Below, in pieces: positions 8,209-18,482 of a stretch of DNA of 30,827 nucleotides. Position numbers and translations under genes: made by a program. Origin of the DNA: an uncultured Clostridia bacterium (GTDB lineage: Bacteria; Bacillota; Clostridia; Christensenellales; Borkfalkiaceae). The DNA lies in contig CANQCA010000004.1 of NCBI GenBank assembly GCA_947589585.1, positions 1 to 30,827 on the forward strand, read 5' to 3'. The first letter of the stretch is position 1, and every line of letters begins with the position of its first letter. The notes beneath the pieces were generated by a model. It was not told where the DNA came from. It saw nothing but the letters and a program-made list of their open reading frames with translations, and did not search any database.

Positions 8209-11200
8209 TTGAAAAAACTTGCTATCAGCTTGCTCTCTCTTGCGCTTGTCGGTACGCTTGCGGTCCAGCCGGCGCTTGCACAGTTCGGCGCGGCGACGGA
8301 CGCCACGCTTGCGGAGCAGTCCGCAGCGAGCGCAGATGCCGAACTTGGGACGGGCAACGCTACGTCTTACGCGGCGGGCAACAAGGGGATACAAAACGTC
8401 ACCGATCTTCTCGGCGATAAACTCGCGCAACAGACGAGCGGCTACATCGCCGATAACGACTACGAGCAGTACGCCACCTCCAAGAGTTCCCGCAAGATCA
8501 TCGTGGAACTCGGCGGAAACAGCCTCTCCGCGGCTTACTACGCGCAGGGGTCGGCTTCCGCCTACGGGAGCGTCTCGGAATACGCGGCGTCGCGCTCGGG
8601 CAAACAGCTCGTGGCTTCCATCAGCAGCGAGCAATCTGCGTTCCTGCGCACGCTCACCCAAAATGGCATCTCCTATACTTCCGAATATGCCTACAACGGC
8701 ATCGTGAATGGCGTCGCCCTCGAAGTGAAAGAGAGCGACCTTGCCGCGATCGCCGCGATCGACAACGTGAAGAACATCATCTTCTCCGAGCAGTACACGA
8801 TTCCCACCGCCGACGCCGTCTATAACACCGTTAAGGCGTATTCGACGGGTATCTACGATACGACGGGCATCAACTATACGGGCTCGGGCGTTGTGGTCGC
8901 CATCCTCGATACGGGGCTCGACTACACGCACAACGCCTTTTCCACCATGCCGCGGGTGCAGACGCTCACCAAGGCGAAGGTCAAGGCCGCCGTCGATAAC
9001 AATTCGCTCGCCGCACAGACGAGGCTCGAAGGCGTGGATGAGGATGATTTGTACTACAACGAAAAAGTGCCCTTCCAATTCGACTACGCGGATGATGACG
9101 CGAACGTCTATCCCATCGCGTCTTCGCACGGCACGCACGTTGCGGGCATCATCTCGGGCTACGAGGAGACGGTCAATTACACGCCGTTGCCCTCGGATAC
9201 CAATATGTACTTCAACACCAACGACAACGGAGATCCTACCTTCAAGGGCGTTGCGGTGGATGCACAGCTCGCCATCTTCAAGGTGTTCTCCGATGAAACG
9301 GGCGCGACCGGCGGTGAAACGGTGGATATCGTCGCCGCACTCAACGACGCCGTGATGCTCGATGTGGACGTCATCAATATGTCCCTCGGTATGTCGTGCG
9401 GCTTCTCGCGCATTTCCGACGACGATTCCATCAACGAGATCTACGACCGTATCCGCGAGATGGGTATTTCGCTCATCGTCGCCGCGGGAAACCAGTTCTC
9501 CTCCGCCTACGACGGCACTTACGGCAACACCAACCTTGCCACCAACCCCGATAGCGGCACGGTGAGCTCGCCCTCCATCTACAACGGCGCCATCTCCGTG
9601 GCTTCCGTCAGCGGGCAGCTCTCGCCCTATTTCCTCGCCAACGACTCCGTCGCTGTGTATTTCAACAACGCGCGCAACGGCGCGGGCACGGAACTTGATT
9701 TCCTCGAAACGCTCCTCGGCAGCGAATCACGCAAGACGTTCCGCTACCTCGTCATCGGCGGCTACGGCGAGAACCACAACTATACGAGCGCCGTCAAGGC
9801 GAAACTTTCGGAAGGCAACACCATTGCCGTTGTCTCGCGCGGCAATACGAGCTTCGAGGACAAGCAGAGGATCGCCGCGGAAAACGGCGCGGTCGGCTGC
9901 ATCATCTACAACAACGTGTCGGGCAGCATCAATGCCTCCCTCGGCACGGGCTACCGTATTCCGACGTGTACCGTCACGATGGATATTGCGAAGCAGTTCA
10001 TCTCGCAGCAAGAGGGGACGATCACGCTCGACGAGGACTACAAGGCGGGCCCCTTCATGAGTGATTTCTCCTCGTGGGGCACCACTTCCGATCTGCACCT
10101 CTACCCCGATATCACGGCGCACGGCGGGTTTATCACTTCGGCCGTGCTCGGCGGTTACGGCGTTTACAGCGGTACTTCGATGGCTACGCCCAACGTGGCG
10201 GGCATCTCCACGCTCATCCGCCAATACCTCGCCGAAAAATATCCCGACCTTTCCAAACGCGAGCGCAACGAGCTCATGTATCAGCTTCTGATGTCTACGG
10301 CGACGATCGCCCTCAACGAGGATGGCAACCCCTATTCCCCGAGAAAACAGGGCGCAGGGCTTGCGGATATCGGAAACACCATCAATACCGAAGCATACCT
10401 CTATGTGAAGGGAAGCGATAAGACCAAGATCGAGCTCGGCGACGATCCCGATAGATCGGGACAATATACTCTCCGCTTCCGCATCAAGAATACGGGGGAT
10501 ACCGCCAAGACCTACCGCCTCGATAAATACGTGATGACCGAGACGATGTCCTCGGATGGCATCACCGTGGCGGAAAAGGCGTATATGCTGGACGATGCGG
10601 TCGTCACCCTCGTCAAGGCGGGAAGCGGCACGAGTTACGCAAACGGTGTGCTTACCGTCTCTCCCGATACGGACGCAGAACTTGTCTTTACACTCGACCT
10701 TACGCAGGACGACAAGGATTATCTCAATACAAACTTCAAGAACGGTATGTTTATGGAAGGATATCTGCGCTTTATCGAAGAGGGCTCTGCGACTCAAAAC
10801 ATCGAACTCAGTATTCCCTTCATGGCTTTCTACGGCAGCTGGCTCGATGCGCCCATGTTCGATAAGTCCACCTACGACGTCTCCGCCTCCTATTTCGATT
10901 CCTCCATCCCGGATGAGGATAAATTGCAGGCAGATGTGTACGAATCCATCGTCATCGGTAAGTACTACCGCTCCCGCGGGGACTACATGGGCTTGGGTGA
11001 ATACATCATGATCCACGAGGATCAGGATACGCCCATTGTCGAAAGTTCGGTAGATAAGATCGCGGTCGGCGGCTCCGACTACGGCATTTACGAGCTGTAC
11101 GCCGTCTATGCCGGTATGCTCCGCTCGGCGAAGTCGATGAAGATCGTCGTCACCGAAGCCGTTACGGGCGAGGTCGTGTTCGAGCGGACGGAGTACGAAG

Positions 11201-14200
11201 TCGGGAAGTCCAACGGCGGCGGCCCCGCGTTCATCGAGATGGAGCTCGACCCGCTCGCACTCGGGCTCAAGAACAACACCAAATATAATGTTACGCTCAC
11301 GGGCGCGCTCGATTATGAGAACGGCGAAAACGTGAGCCGCAACACGTGGGATTTTTCCTTCTATGTAGACTACGAGATGCCGAGCATCCAGGATTACGAA
11401 GTCCGCACCGTCTACGATAGGGATGACAACAAGACCGTATACCTCGATCTCTATCTCAGCGATAACCATTACATCCAGTGTCTGCAACTCTTCTCGTCGA
11501 GCATGGCGGACGGCTCTGACCTCACGATGCTCAACCAGTATCCCATCCCGCTCTACGGCGGAAGGAATACCATCACGAAAGTCACGGTGGATATCACCGA
11601 TTATATCCAGGCGTTCAAGGAAAACCGCATCAACGGACAGTCCAACCAAATCGGCATCTATATGCAGGATTACGCGCTCAATACAGGTGCGTACGTTATT
11701 CCGCTCCGTTGGGAAGAAGTGGAGAGCGTCTCCATGCAGCACGAAGGGCAGGAACTTTCCGAGATCGGCACGGTGAGGCTTGGCGTCGGTGAGGCGTATG
11801 CGTACACCCTCACAACGCTTCCCACCCGCGTGGATCCCGCGGCGCTCAACATCACAATGAGCAATCCCGGCATTGCCGAGATCCGTGACGGCTTTATCTA
11901 CGGCAAGAAGGCCGGCAACAGCCGCGTTACCGTGACGCCGCTCTATCCCACGCTGGAAAATTACAGTTATACCTTCGAGATCGAAGTAACAGATGGCACG
12001 GCGCCGAGCGTAGCGGCTCGCAGCGTCTACTTCAATTCCTACAAGAACGGCTCGCTTACGGTGAATATCACGGGCAACGCCATTGCGCTCGATAGCGGCG
12101 TGACGACGCAGCTCGGACTTACCTACGACCCGTGGTACGCAGTACCCGAAGGGCTGAAGTGGGATTCGCTTACGCCTGACTATGTCTCCGTGACGGATAA
12201 AGGTCTCGTCACCACGCTCAAAACGGGCGTCGGCAGGGTACGTGTAAGCTGGACGTACCGCGGCGTGGAATATTCCACGAGCCTCGTGATCCGTATCGGC
12301 GAAAAGTACGAGGTCGTCAGCGGCTATCTCTATAGGTATCACGGCGCAGACAAATTTGCGCAGATCCCCGCCAGCCTCGGCATCATAACGCTCGGGCACT
12401 ATCTCGATAATACAGTGGGACCCTTCTATCAGGATACCAACCTCAAGACGGTGATCGTGCCCACCGGCGTGACGACCATCGGGCTTGCCGCCTTCCAGGG
12501 ATGCACCAATCTCGAGACGGTATATCTCCCCGCAACCATTGAGACCATCGGGGAATCGGCGTTCAGCGGTTGTTCCCGCCTGAAAAACATCTATTGGTAT
12601 ACCGATGCTTACTGGGATGACGACTTCGGCGCATACACCTATGTCAACGAAGCAGGACAGCGCGTACGTTGCTTTGCGGACGACGGGACTCTCATCGGAG
12701 GAATTGAATCCGGCACGGCTTGCACGGCGAAGAACCTCAATATTCGGAGCAGAGCATTCTATAACTGCCGCGCGCTCGTAAACTTCGACCTTTCCAAGAC
12801 GACTGCCGTGTTCTCCGAGGCGTTCTCCTTCTGCTACGCGTTGCAAAAAATCGACGTTTCCAACGTCTCCTATGCGGAGAGTTATGCATTCAGTAACTGC
12901 TCGGCGGCAACGGAGATCGTCATGTCCGAACGGACGATGATCGGCGACGGTATGTTCTATGGCGACACTTCGCTGAAGACCGTGGATATCTATGCTCCCC
13001 GTTTGGGCAACCAGGCGTTCTCCGACTGCAACAACTTGCAGACGGTAAACGTTTGGGAGGATATCGAAGTCATCGGCGCCCGCGCATTCTACAATTGCAG
13101 CAAGTTGGTCGGTTTCAACCTCCGCAACAATGCGCGCATCACGCAGATCAACGCTACGGTGTTCGGGAACTGCTCGGCGCTCACGTCCCTTAAACTGAAC
13201 GGGATCTCCTATCTCGGCAGCGATGTGTTCCACAACTGCACCCGCCTCGAGGAGATCGACTTCGGTTCCCGCTCCACGCTTGAGACCGTTACTTCCTATC
13301 CCTTCGCGGGCTGCACCAGCCTCGTCAGGCTCACCGTGCCCGAGAACAACCGCACGCTCAGTTCGCGTGAGGTGGTCAGCAACGGCGTTACGTACAGCTT
13401 GCTCTATCGCGGCAATTCGCTTGTACTTGCGCCTACGGGTTACACGGGCAGCAGCACAAGCGGCGGTAGCGCGTTCGACTTCTATGATGAAAGCGGGAAT
13501 GTTGTCGAAGAGATCGGTGCAAGTGCCTACGCATATTCGAGCATCACAACCGATACGCTCGTGATCCCCGAGGGCGTAAAGCGCATCGGCAATTACGCAT
13601 TCTATCACTGCTCGTTCGAGACGCTCGTGCTTCCCACGTCGCTCGAATTCCTCGGCGATCAGGTATTTGCCTACAACAGCAAACTCAGGAGGGTCGTGTT
13701 CCTCGGCGGCGACTTTGGCGTCGTGAGCTATTGCTCTTTCCTGTATTGCGACGCACTCGAGGAAGTTTCTCTGCCCGAGGGCATCACGGAGATCGAGATG
13801 AGCGCGTTCCGCTTCTGCAGTGCGCTCAAGGGCATCACCCTGCCCGCCTCGCTCAAGACGGTGGGGCCTTACGCATTCGAGAGCTGCACTTCCCTTGAAA
13901 AAGTGGAATTTGCAGATGGGAGCGAGCTCGAAACCATCGATCGGTACGCGTTCAGCAACATTCCGATTTCCACCTTCGAGTTCCCCAAGGGCATTAAGAC
14001 GCTCGGGAACTATGCCTTCTATTATTCGGGGCTCACCAAGATCACGGTTCCCGCGTCGATCGAATCGTTCGGCAACTTTGCGTTCGCCTACTGCCCCGAC
14101 CTGCGCGACGTCAAATTTGAGGATGGACTTACCTACGTCGGTTACGGCGCATTCGCGTGGGTGAACCCCCAAGGAACGGGCTTCTACTACAACACGAGGC

Positions 14201-15561
14201 TCATGGAGATCGTCTTCCCCGATTCCGTCAAGATCATAGGGCCGTACGCATTTGCGGCGTGCCGCGGGCTCACCACGCTCGACCTCAACCAGGTGACGGA
14301 TGTCTATCAATGTGCATTCATGGGTTGCGACCGTCTTACGTCGATCACGGGCGATTATCTCATCAACATCGGCGTGCAGGCGTTCTATCAAGATTCCGGC
14401 CTCACGACGATCAACCTCCCGAAGGTAGAAACGGTGAGTTCAAACGCGTTCATGCAGTGCACCGGGCTCGAGGAGGTCACCCTTCCCAACTGCGAAGTGA
14501 TAGGAAGCTATGCGTTCTATCAGGATACGGCGCTCACCACCATTCGGGCTCCCAAGGTGAAGGATATCTACCCCGCGGCGTTCTACGGCGATATCGAACT
14601 CGTAAACATCGAATTCCCCGTATTGGAGACCATCCGCGAAGCGGCGTTCTTCGCCTCCGGGCTCACCCATGTTACCCTTCCCGCCACGCTGACGCGCCTC
14701 GACCGCGCTGCCTTTGCGCAGAGCATCTACCTCGAGGAATTCACGGTGGAAGAGGGCAACACGGTCTTTGAAACGGATGGCAAGGGCGTGTACCGTACCC
14801 TGCCGAACGGCGGGCTCGAGATCGTAAGCTATGCGCAGGGCAATACCGCCACCGAATACTACGTGAAGGAGGGAACGGTGCGGATCGGCGATTGGGCGCT
14901 CTCCTATGCGGGCAACATCACGCGCATCGAACTTCCCTCTACACTCAAGAGCATCGGTGTCGGCGGGCTCTACTACCTCGGCATGAAGGAGGATCAGGAT
15001 CGTCCCACCTATGTGTTCCACTGCGTGGATGCACCCGAGGTGGAGGGCGAGTTCGACGACGAGGTGGAGAGTTACATCCAACTTTATAACAACTTCTCCT
15101 ACAACCTCGGCGGGTATAAGTTCAAGGTGATCTATCCCTCCAACGGCTCGGGGTACGACAACCATGTTTATGGTAACTACTTCTATGAACCGGAGGAATA
15201 TTTGCCCGAAGCGGCAGAGACGGGTACGCTCGCGCTGGTAGATAGGATCGCGGCGCTCGACCCTGCGGCTCCGAGCGGAGACGAGATCGCGCTCATCCGC
15301 AGAAGCTACAATCTCCTCAGCTCATCGCAGAAGAAATTTGTGACAAACTACGATAAGTTCCTTGAGATCGAAGCGGCGTATAACGCAGCGCAGGAGGCCG
15401 GCTCTGATGATCCGGGAACCGGGGAAACCGAGGAATCGAATGAAAAGCGTGGCGGCTGTTCCGGCTCCGTCGCCGTAGACGCCGCGAGCATCGCGGTTGC
15501 AATTGCCGCGGTTGCCGTTGTCCTTGTCGCCGTCGTGCGGAAGAAGGGAGGTGACAGATAA
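8209..15561 (+). CDS. Cell-surface S8 subtilase with PA, Ig-like and LRR_5 domains, 2450 aa
   Basis: This is a secreted serine endopeptidase of the lactocepin/C5a-peptidase type. Domain order: signal peptide 1-24 (cleavage after PALA), propeptide-like I9 region about 94-200, subtilase domain about 215-700. The catalytic triad is intact: D234 (AILDTGLD), H307 (SSHGTHVAG) and S657 (GTSMATP), with the oxyanion Asn at N428 (AAGN). A protease-associated domain is inserted at about 509-602. A C5a-peptidase-type Fn3-like domain (about 730-885) and further beta domains follow, including Big_2-like domains near 1171-1264 and 1265-1365. An LRR_5 array spans about 1367-2285. A three-helix module (about 2337-2397) precedes a C-terminal GGCSGS motif, a hydrophobic helix and RKKGGDR. 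It should be displayed on the cell surface. The LRR array probably selects substrate or attachment, which is inference. Its stop overlaps the next ATG by one base, so translation is probably coupled. Confidence 0.93.
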   Translation: MKKLAISLLSLALVGTLAVQPALAQFGAATDATLAEQSAASADAELGTGNATSYAAGNKGIQNVTDLLGDKLAQQTSGYIADNDYEQYATSKSSRKIIVELGGNSLSAAYYAQGSASAYGSVSEYAASRSGKQLVASISSEQSAFLRTLTQNGISYTSEYAYNGIVNGVALEVKESDLAAIAAIDNVKNIIFSEQYTIPTADAVYNTVKAYSTGIYDTTGINYTGSGVVVAILDTGLDYTHNAFSTMPRVQTLTKAKVKAAVDNNSLAAQTRLEGVDEDDLYYNEKVPFQFDYADDDANVYPIASSHGTHVAGIISGYEETVNYTPLPSDTNMYFNTNDNGDPTFKGVAVDAQLAIFKVFSDETGATGGETVDIVAALNDAVMLDVDVINMSLGMSCGFSRISDDDSINEIYDRIREMGISLIVAAGNQFSSAYDGTYGNTNLATNPDSGTVSSPSIYNGAISVASVSGQLSPYFLANDSVAVYFNNARNGAGTELDFLETLLGSESRKTFRYLVIGGYGENHNYTSAVKAKLSEGNTIAVVSRGNTSFEDKQRIAAENGAVGCIIYNNVSGSINASLGTGYRIPTCTVTMDIAKQFISQQEGTITLDEDYKAGPFMSDFSSWGTTSDLHLYPDITAHGGFITSAVLGGYGVYSGTSMATPNVAGISTLIRQYLAEKYPDLSKRERNELMYQLLMSTATIALNEDGNPYSPRKQGAGLADIGNTINTEAYLYVKGSDKTKIELGDDPDRSGQYTLRFRIKNTGDTAKTYRLDKYVMTETMSSDGITVAEKAYMLDDAVVTLVKAGSGTSYANGVLTVSPDTDAELVFTLDLTQDDKDYLNTNFKNGMFMEGYLRFIEEGSATQNIELSIPFMAFYGSWLDAPMFDKSTYDVSASYFDSSIPDEDKLQADVYESIVIGKYYRSRGDYMGLGEYIMIHEDQDTPIVESSVDKIAVGGSDYGIYELYAVYAGMLRSAKSMKIVVTEAVTGEVVFERTEYEVGKSNGGGPAFIEMELDPLALGLKNNTKYNVTLTGALDYENGENVSRNTWDFSFYVDYEMPSIQDYEVRTVYDRDDNKTVYLDLYLSDNHYIQCLQLFSSSMADGSDLTMLNQYPIPLYGGRNTITKVTVDITDYIQAFKENRINGQSNQIGIYMQDYALNTGAYVIPLRWEEVESVSMQHEGQELSEIGTVRLGVGEAYAYTLTTLPTRVDPAALNITMSNPGIAEIRDGFIYGKKAGNSRVTVTPLYPTLENYSYTFEIEVTDGTAPSVAARSVYFNSYKNGSLTVNITGNAIALDSGVTTQLGLTYDPWYAVPEGLKWDSLTPDYVSVTDKGLVTTLKTGVGRVRVSWTYRGVEYSTSLVIRIGEKYEVVSGYLYRYHGADKFAQIPASLGIITLGHYLDNTVGPFYQDTNLKTVIVPTGVTTIGLAAFQGCTNLETVYLPATIETIGESAFSGCSRLKNIYWYTDAYWDDDFGAYTYVNEAGQRVRCFADDGTLIGGIESGTACTAKNLNIRSRAFYNCRALVNFDLSKTTAVFSEAFSFCYALQKIDVSNVSYAESYAFSNCSAATEIVMSERTMIGDGMFYGDTSLKTVDIYAPRLGNQAFSDCNNLQTVNVWEDIEVIGARAFYNCSKLVGFNLRNNARITQINATVFGNCSALTSLKLNGISYLGSDVFHNCTRLEEIDFGSRSTLETVTSYPFAGCTSLVRLTVPENNRTLSSREVVSNGVTYSLLYRGNSLVLAPTGYTGSSTSGGSAFDFYDESGNVVEEIGASAYAYSSITTDTLVIPEGVKRIGNYAFYHCSFETLVLPTSLEFLGDQVFAYNSKLRRVVFLGGDFGVVSYCSFLYCDALEEVSLPEGITEIEMSAFRFCSALKGITLPASLKTVGPYAFESCTSLEKVEFADGSELETIDRYAFSNIPISTFEFPKGIKTLGNYAFYYSGLTKITVPASIESFGNFAFAYCPDLRDVKFEDGLTYVGYGAFAWVNPQGTGFYYNTRLMEIVFPDSVKIIGPYAFAACRGLTTLDLNQVTDVYQCAFMGCDRLTSITGDYLINIGVQAFYQDSGLTTINLPKVETVSSNAFMQCTGLEEVTLPNCEVIGSYAFYQDTALTTIRAPKVKDIYPAAFYGDIELVNIEFPVLETIREAAFFASGLTHVTLPATLTRLDRAAFAQSIYLEEFTVEEGNTVFETDGKGVYRTLPNGGLEIVSYAQGNTATEYYVKEGTVRIGDWALSYAGNITRIELPSTLKSIGVGGLYYLGMKEDQDRPTYVFHCVDAPEVEGEFDDEVESYIQLYNNFSYNLGGYKFKVIYPSNGSGYDNHVYGNYFYEPEEYLPEAAETGTLALVDRIAALDPAAPSGDEIALIRRSYNLLSSSQKKFVTNYDKFLEIEAAYNAAQEAGSDDPGTGETEESNEKRGGCSGSVAVDAASIAVAIAAVAVVLVAVVRKKGGDR

Positions 15562-18470
15562 TGAAAAAGAGATTTTTGATTTTGATATGTGCACTGTCCC
15601 TGTGCCTCGCGGGTGTCTTTTTGGCGGGGTGCGATAGGAAAAAAGAAGATCCGCCGTTGCCCCCCGCCCCCCAGTCCAACCAGGGCATCGTGGACGGTAC
15701 GCACGGAAATTATGAGGAAGAGACTTACAGTTATTCCTTTGAATCCAACGGCGGAAGCGCGGTAGAGGGCGGTACGCTCTATAAAAACGAGTACGTCGTC
15801 AAGCCCGCCGATCCCGTGCGCACGGGTTACCGCTTTACCGGCTGGTATTTCGATGAAGCGTGCACGCGTCTTGCTGAATTTTTCAACTATAAAATGCCCG
15901 AGCGGGATCTCGTGTTCTACGCCGGTTGGGAAAAGTTGAGTTCCGTCTCCTTCAATACGAAGGGCGGCGAGCCCATGGATACGGTATACGGCGTCGAGGG
16001 CGATGCGATCGGCGAAATTTCCGACCCCGTCCGCGCAAACTACGTGTTCGAGGGCTGGTATTCGGATGAGGATTGCACGGAGGCGTACCGTTTCGGCAAC
16101 TTCCCCAAGGGAGATACCACCGTCTATGCCAAGTGGCGCGAAAAGCGCACCGACGTGCAGATCGCCTTCGTGGATGAAAACGAAGAAACCACCAATCAGA
16201 CGTATGCCGAAGGGGACGTCATCACGCTCCGAGAAAAGACTCCTCCCCAAGACGAACAGTATCTCGAATATGTGGGCTGGGCGGTAAGTTCTGAAAACAA
16301 TCGCGTCGTGAAAGGCAGCTATACCGTGACGAATGTCGATACCACACTCACGGTGACGTTCAAGACGAGCAGACTATGGGCGAAACTCGTCGTCGAGCCC
16401 TCCATGTACCTCAAAGAGGAATACCGCGATGAGGGCTTCTCGTTCTATGCGAAGAAAGGACACGCGCTCACGGAGGGAGAGCACTCCCTCGAAGAATTCA
16501 AGAATTCGCATGAGTCGTTCTATGAACACTACTTCGATTCCTCAGTCGTCGCAGGACAGCGCATCGATTACGTCGGGCTGATAAGCACACATGGCGTGAG
16601 TTTCGACCCTCAGGACGACATCGTCGCGGGCGACATGGATCTTTTGCCCGAGTTCAGCTCGCAGGATCTCAAGTTCGAGGCCATCTACACCCTCGCCGAT
16701 TATCCGACCGGCGCGCTCTTCTACGGCGAAGATGACGTGCGGACGTATTTGGAGCTCGATCCCGGGGACGAGATCACACCGGCGCAGTGGGCGCGCTTCA
16801 CCAAGGTCTATTACGCGGTGCAGAGTTATGCCCATCAATCCGGCGTCACCGAGATCTACATCCCCACGAACCACAAAGAAGATGGCGACGCAAGGGATTA
16901 CCCCGTCGTCATGATTGCCGACGGCGCCTTCCAAAATCTCACCGAGATCACCAAGGTGCGTCTGCCGCTCTCCCTTCTCACCATAGGCAAGAGCGCGTTC
17001 GAGGGCTGCACCTCTCTTTCGGAGATCGAACTCCCCGAGGGTCTTACCGAACTCGGCGATTCTTGCTTCAAGGGCTGCTCGGCGCTCGACAACGTCAACA
17101 TTCCCAAGACCCTTCTCATCTTCGGCTACAAGGTATTCGAAAATACCGCATTCGGAATGAAGCTCGTCTTGCAGAACACCGGCAAGGATTACATCTATCT
17201 CAACAACGGGCAGGTTCTGTACAGTTGTTTGAGGACGTTCTCCGAACTTCCTCCGGATTTCGTGTACGATCTCTCGAAGCCTGCGGAATTGGCGCCCCAC
17301 GTCATCACATTCCAAGACAGAAATCTCTATTCCATCGCGGGCGGCGCGTTCGCGGAAAAGACGGGGCTCGTGGGCGTTGCGATCGGCAAAGGGGTCGAAC
17401 TCATCGGCAACGGCGCATTCAAGGGCTGTACCGACCTCATGACCTTCGTTCCCTCGACGGATACGCTCTATATCCTCGATGAAGCCTTCATGGACTGCAC
17501 CAAACTCACGGAATTCCTCACGCGGGATTCGCTCATCGAGATCGGCGCGCGGACGTTCATGAACTGCTCATCGCTCGTCGGGTTCAAGTACACCCCGCCC
17601 GCAGACGGGGAGGAAGAGTCGGCCGATGCGAAAAAGTACGATTACTTCTACATCGGTCTCAACCTCATGACGATTGGCGAATCCGCCTTTGAGAACTGCA
17701 CCGCTCTCACCCATGTGGAGATGGCGCGTTACAGCTATCTCAACGGGCACACGCTCGTGTACAGCGCGACCATCCTCAACTATATCCCCGAGAGGGCCTT
17801 TGCGGGCTGCACGGGCTTGACGGAGTTCCGCGTGATGGACGATGTTGTGGCGATCGCAAGCGAGGCATTCCTGAACTGCACCAATCTGCAGACCGTCTAC
17901 CTCGGAGATACTACGGATGCCTACATCTCCCGCGTGGAAAAGGATGCGTTCAAGGGCTGCACCAGCCTTCACAGGGTCACGATCTCCCGCCCCGCGACAA
18001 CGGACACCGCAACGCTTGTGGAGTTCGAGGATGGCTGCTTCGATGCGGCCAACAAGTACTTCTACATTCAGGTCTCTACGATGAGCGGCACGCTCACGCG
18101 CTACAAGAACGGCTGCCGGACGTATGCCGATCACTTCACCACCACAAATACGGGCAATCCCACCATCACTGTGAACAGGCGTGAAGTCTCCGTAACGGGC
18201 AGCGCTACGTTCACGCTCGATAGTATGTTCTTAAAGAGCTGTGTCGCGGCCGTGGATACCACAACCGATCCCTTTGAACTCACGGCTTCCGAAAGTCTCG
18301 TTTGGAAAATTCTTTCCGTTGAGTTCGATGGAAAGGAGATCGCCGCAGATGCACAAGGAAAGTACGATCTTTCCAAAGCGGGTCTGTATACGGTGCGCTT
18401 CTCCGTTTCCGATGCCTATGGCGTCTCTTCGAGCGATCAAATCTATTTGGTCGTCTCGGAACAACAATAA
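15561..18470 (+). CDS. BspA-like LRR_5 surface lipoprotein, 969 aa
   Basis: The start overlaps the subtilase stop (TAATG) and has a strong GGAGGTG site inside the end of the subtilase gene. The signal peptide ends in a clear lipobox, FLAGC, with Cys24. A Pro-rich linker (PPLPPAPQ) leads into two clear InlB-type repeats at about 57-124 and 126-193 (GYRFTGWY, YVFEGWY) and a degenerate third to about 260. LRR_5 repeats run from about 431 to 814, with typical IG-SAFEGCTSL units. The last 110 residues form a separate Ig/cadherin-like beta domain ending DAYGVSSSDQIYLVV. The protein should be membrane-tethered and exposed. The tight coupling suggests it works in fixed ratio with the LRR-subtilase, perhaps as substrate binder or scaffold. 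The ligand is unknown. Confidence 0.9.
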   Translation: MKKRFLILICALSLCLAGVFLAGCDRKKEDPPLPPAPQSNQGIVDGTHGNYEEETYSYSFESNGGSAVEGGTLYKNEYVVKPADPVRTGYRFTGWYFDEACTRLAEFFNYKMPERDLVFYAGWEKLSSVSFNTKGGEPMDTVYGVEGDAIGEISDPVRANYVFEGWYSDEDCTEAYRFGNFPKGDTTVYAKWREKRTDVQIAFVDENEETTNQTYAEGDVITLREKTPPQDEQYLEYVGWAVSSENNRVVKGSYTVTNVDTTLTVTFKTSRLWAKLVVEPSMYLKEEYRDEGFSFYAKKGHALTEGEHSLEEFKNSHESFYEHYFDSSVVAGQRIDYVGLISTHGVSFDPQDDIVAGDMDLLPEFSSQDLKFEAIYTLADYPTGALFYGEDDVRTYLELDPGDEITPAQWARFTKVYYAVQSYAHQSGVTEIYIPTNHKEDGDARDYPVVMIADGAFQNLTEITKVRLPLSLLTIGKSAFEGCTSLSEIELPEGLTELGDSCFKGCSALDNVNIPKTLLIFGYKVFENTAFGMKLVLQNTGKDYIYLNNGQVLYSCLRTFSELPPDFVYDLSKPAELAPHVITFQDRNLYSIAGGAFAEKTGLVGVAIGKGVELIGNGAFKGCTDLMTFVPSTDTLYILDEAFMDCTKLTEFLTRDSLIEIGARTFMNCSSLVGFKYTPPADGEEESADAKKYDYFYIGLNLMTIGESAFENCTALTHVEMARYSYLNGHTLVYSATILNYIPERAFAGCTGLTEFRVMDDVVAIASEAFLNCTNLQTVYLGDTTDAYISRVEKDAFKGCTSLHRVTISRPATTDTATLVEFEDGCFDAANKYFYIQVSTMSGTLTRYKNGCRTYADHFTTTNTGNPTITVNRREVSVTGSATFTLDSMFLKSCVAAVDTTTDPFELTASESLVWKILSVEFDGKEIAADAQGKYDLSKAGLYTVRFSVSDAYGVSSSDQIYLVVSEQQ

Positions 18471-18482
18471 AGGAGGCTGAAA

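Noticed and set aside
9727..14391. A 1554-codon open frame on the minus strand, antisense to the subtilase
   Set aside because: It lies fully opposite a gene with recognisable domains in the plus-strand frame, its translation is rich in Arg, His, Glu and Val with no domain, and it has no signal or conserved motif. It is a by-product of strong codon bias.
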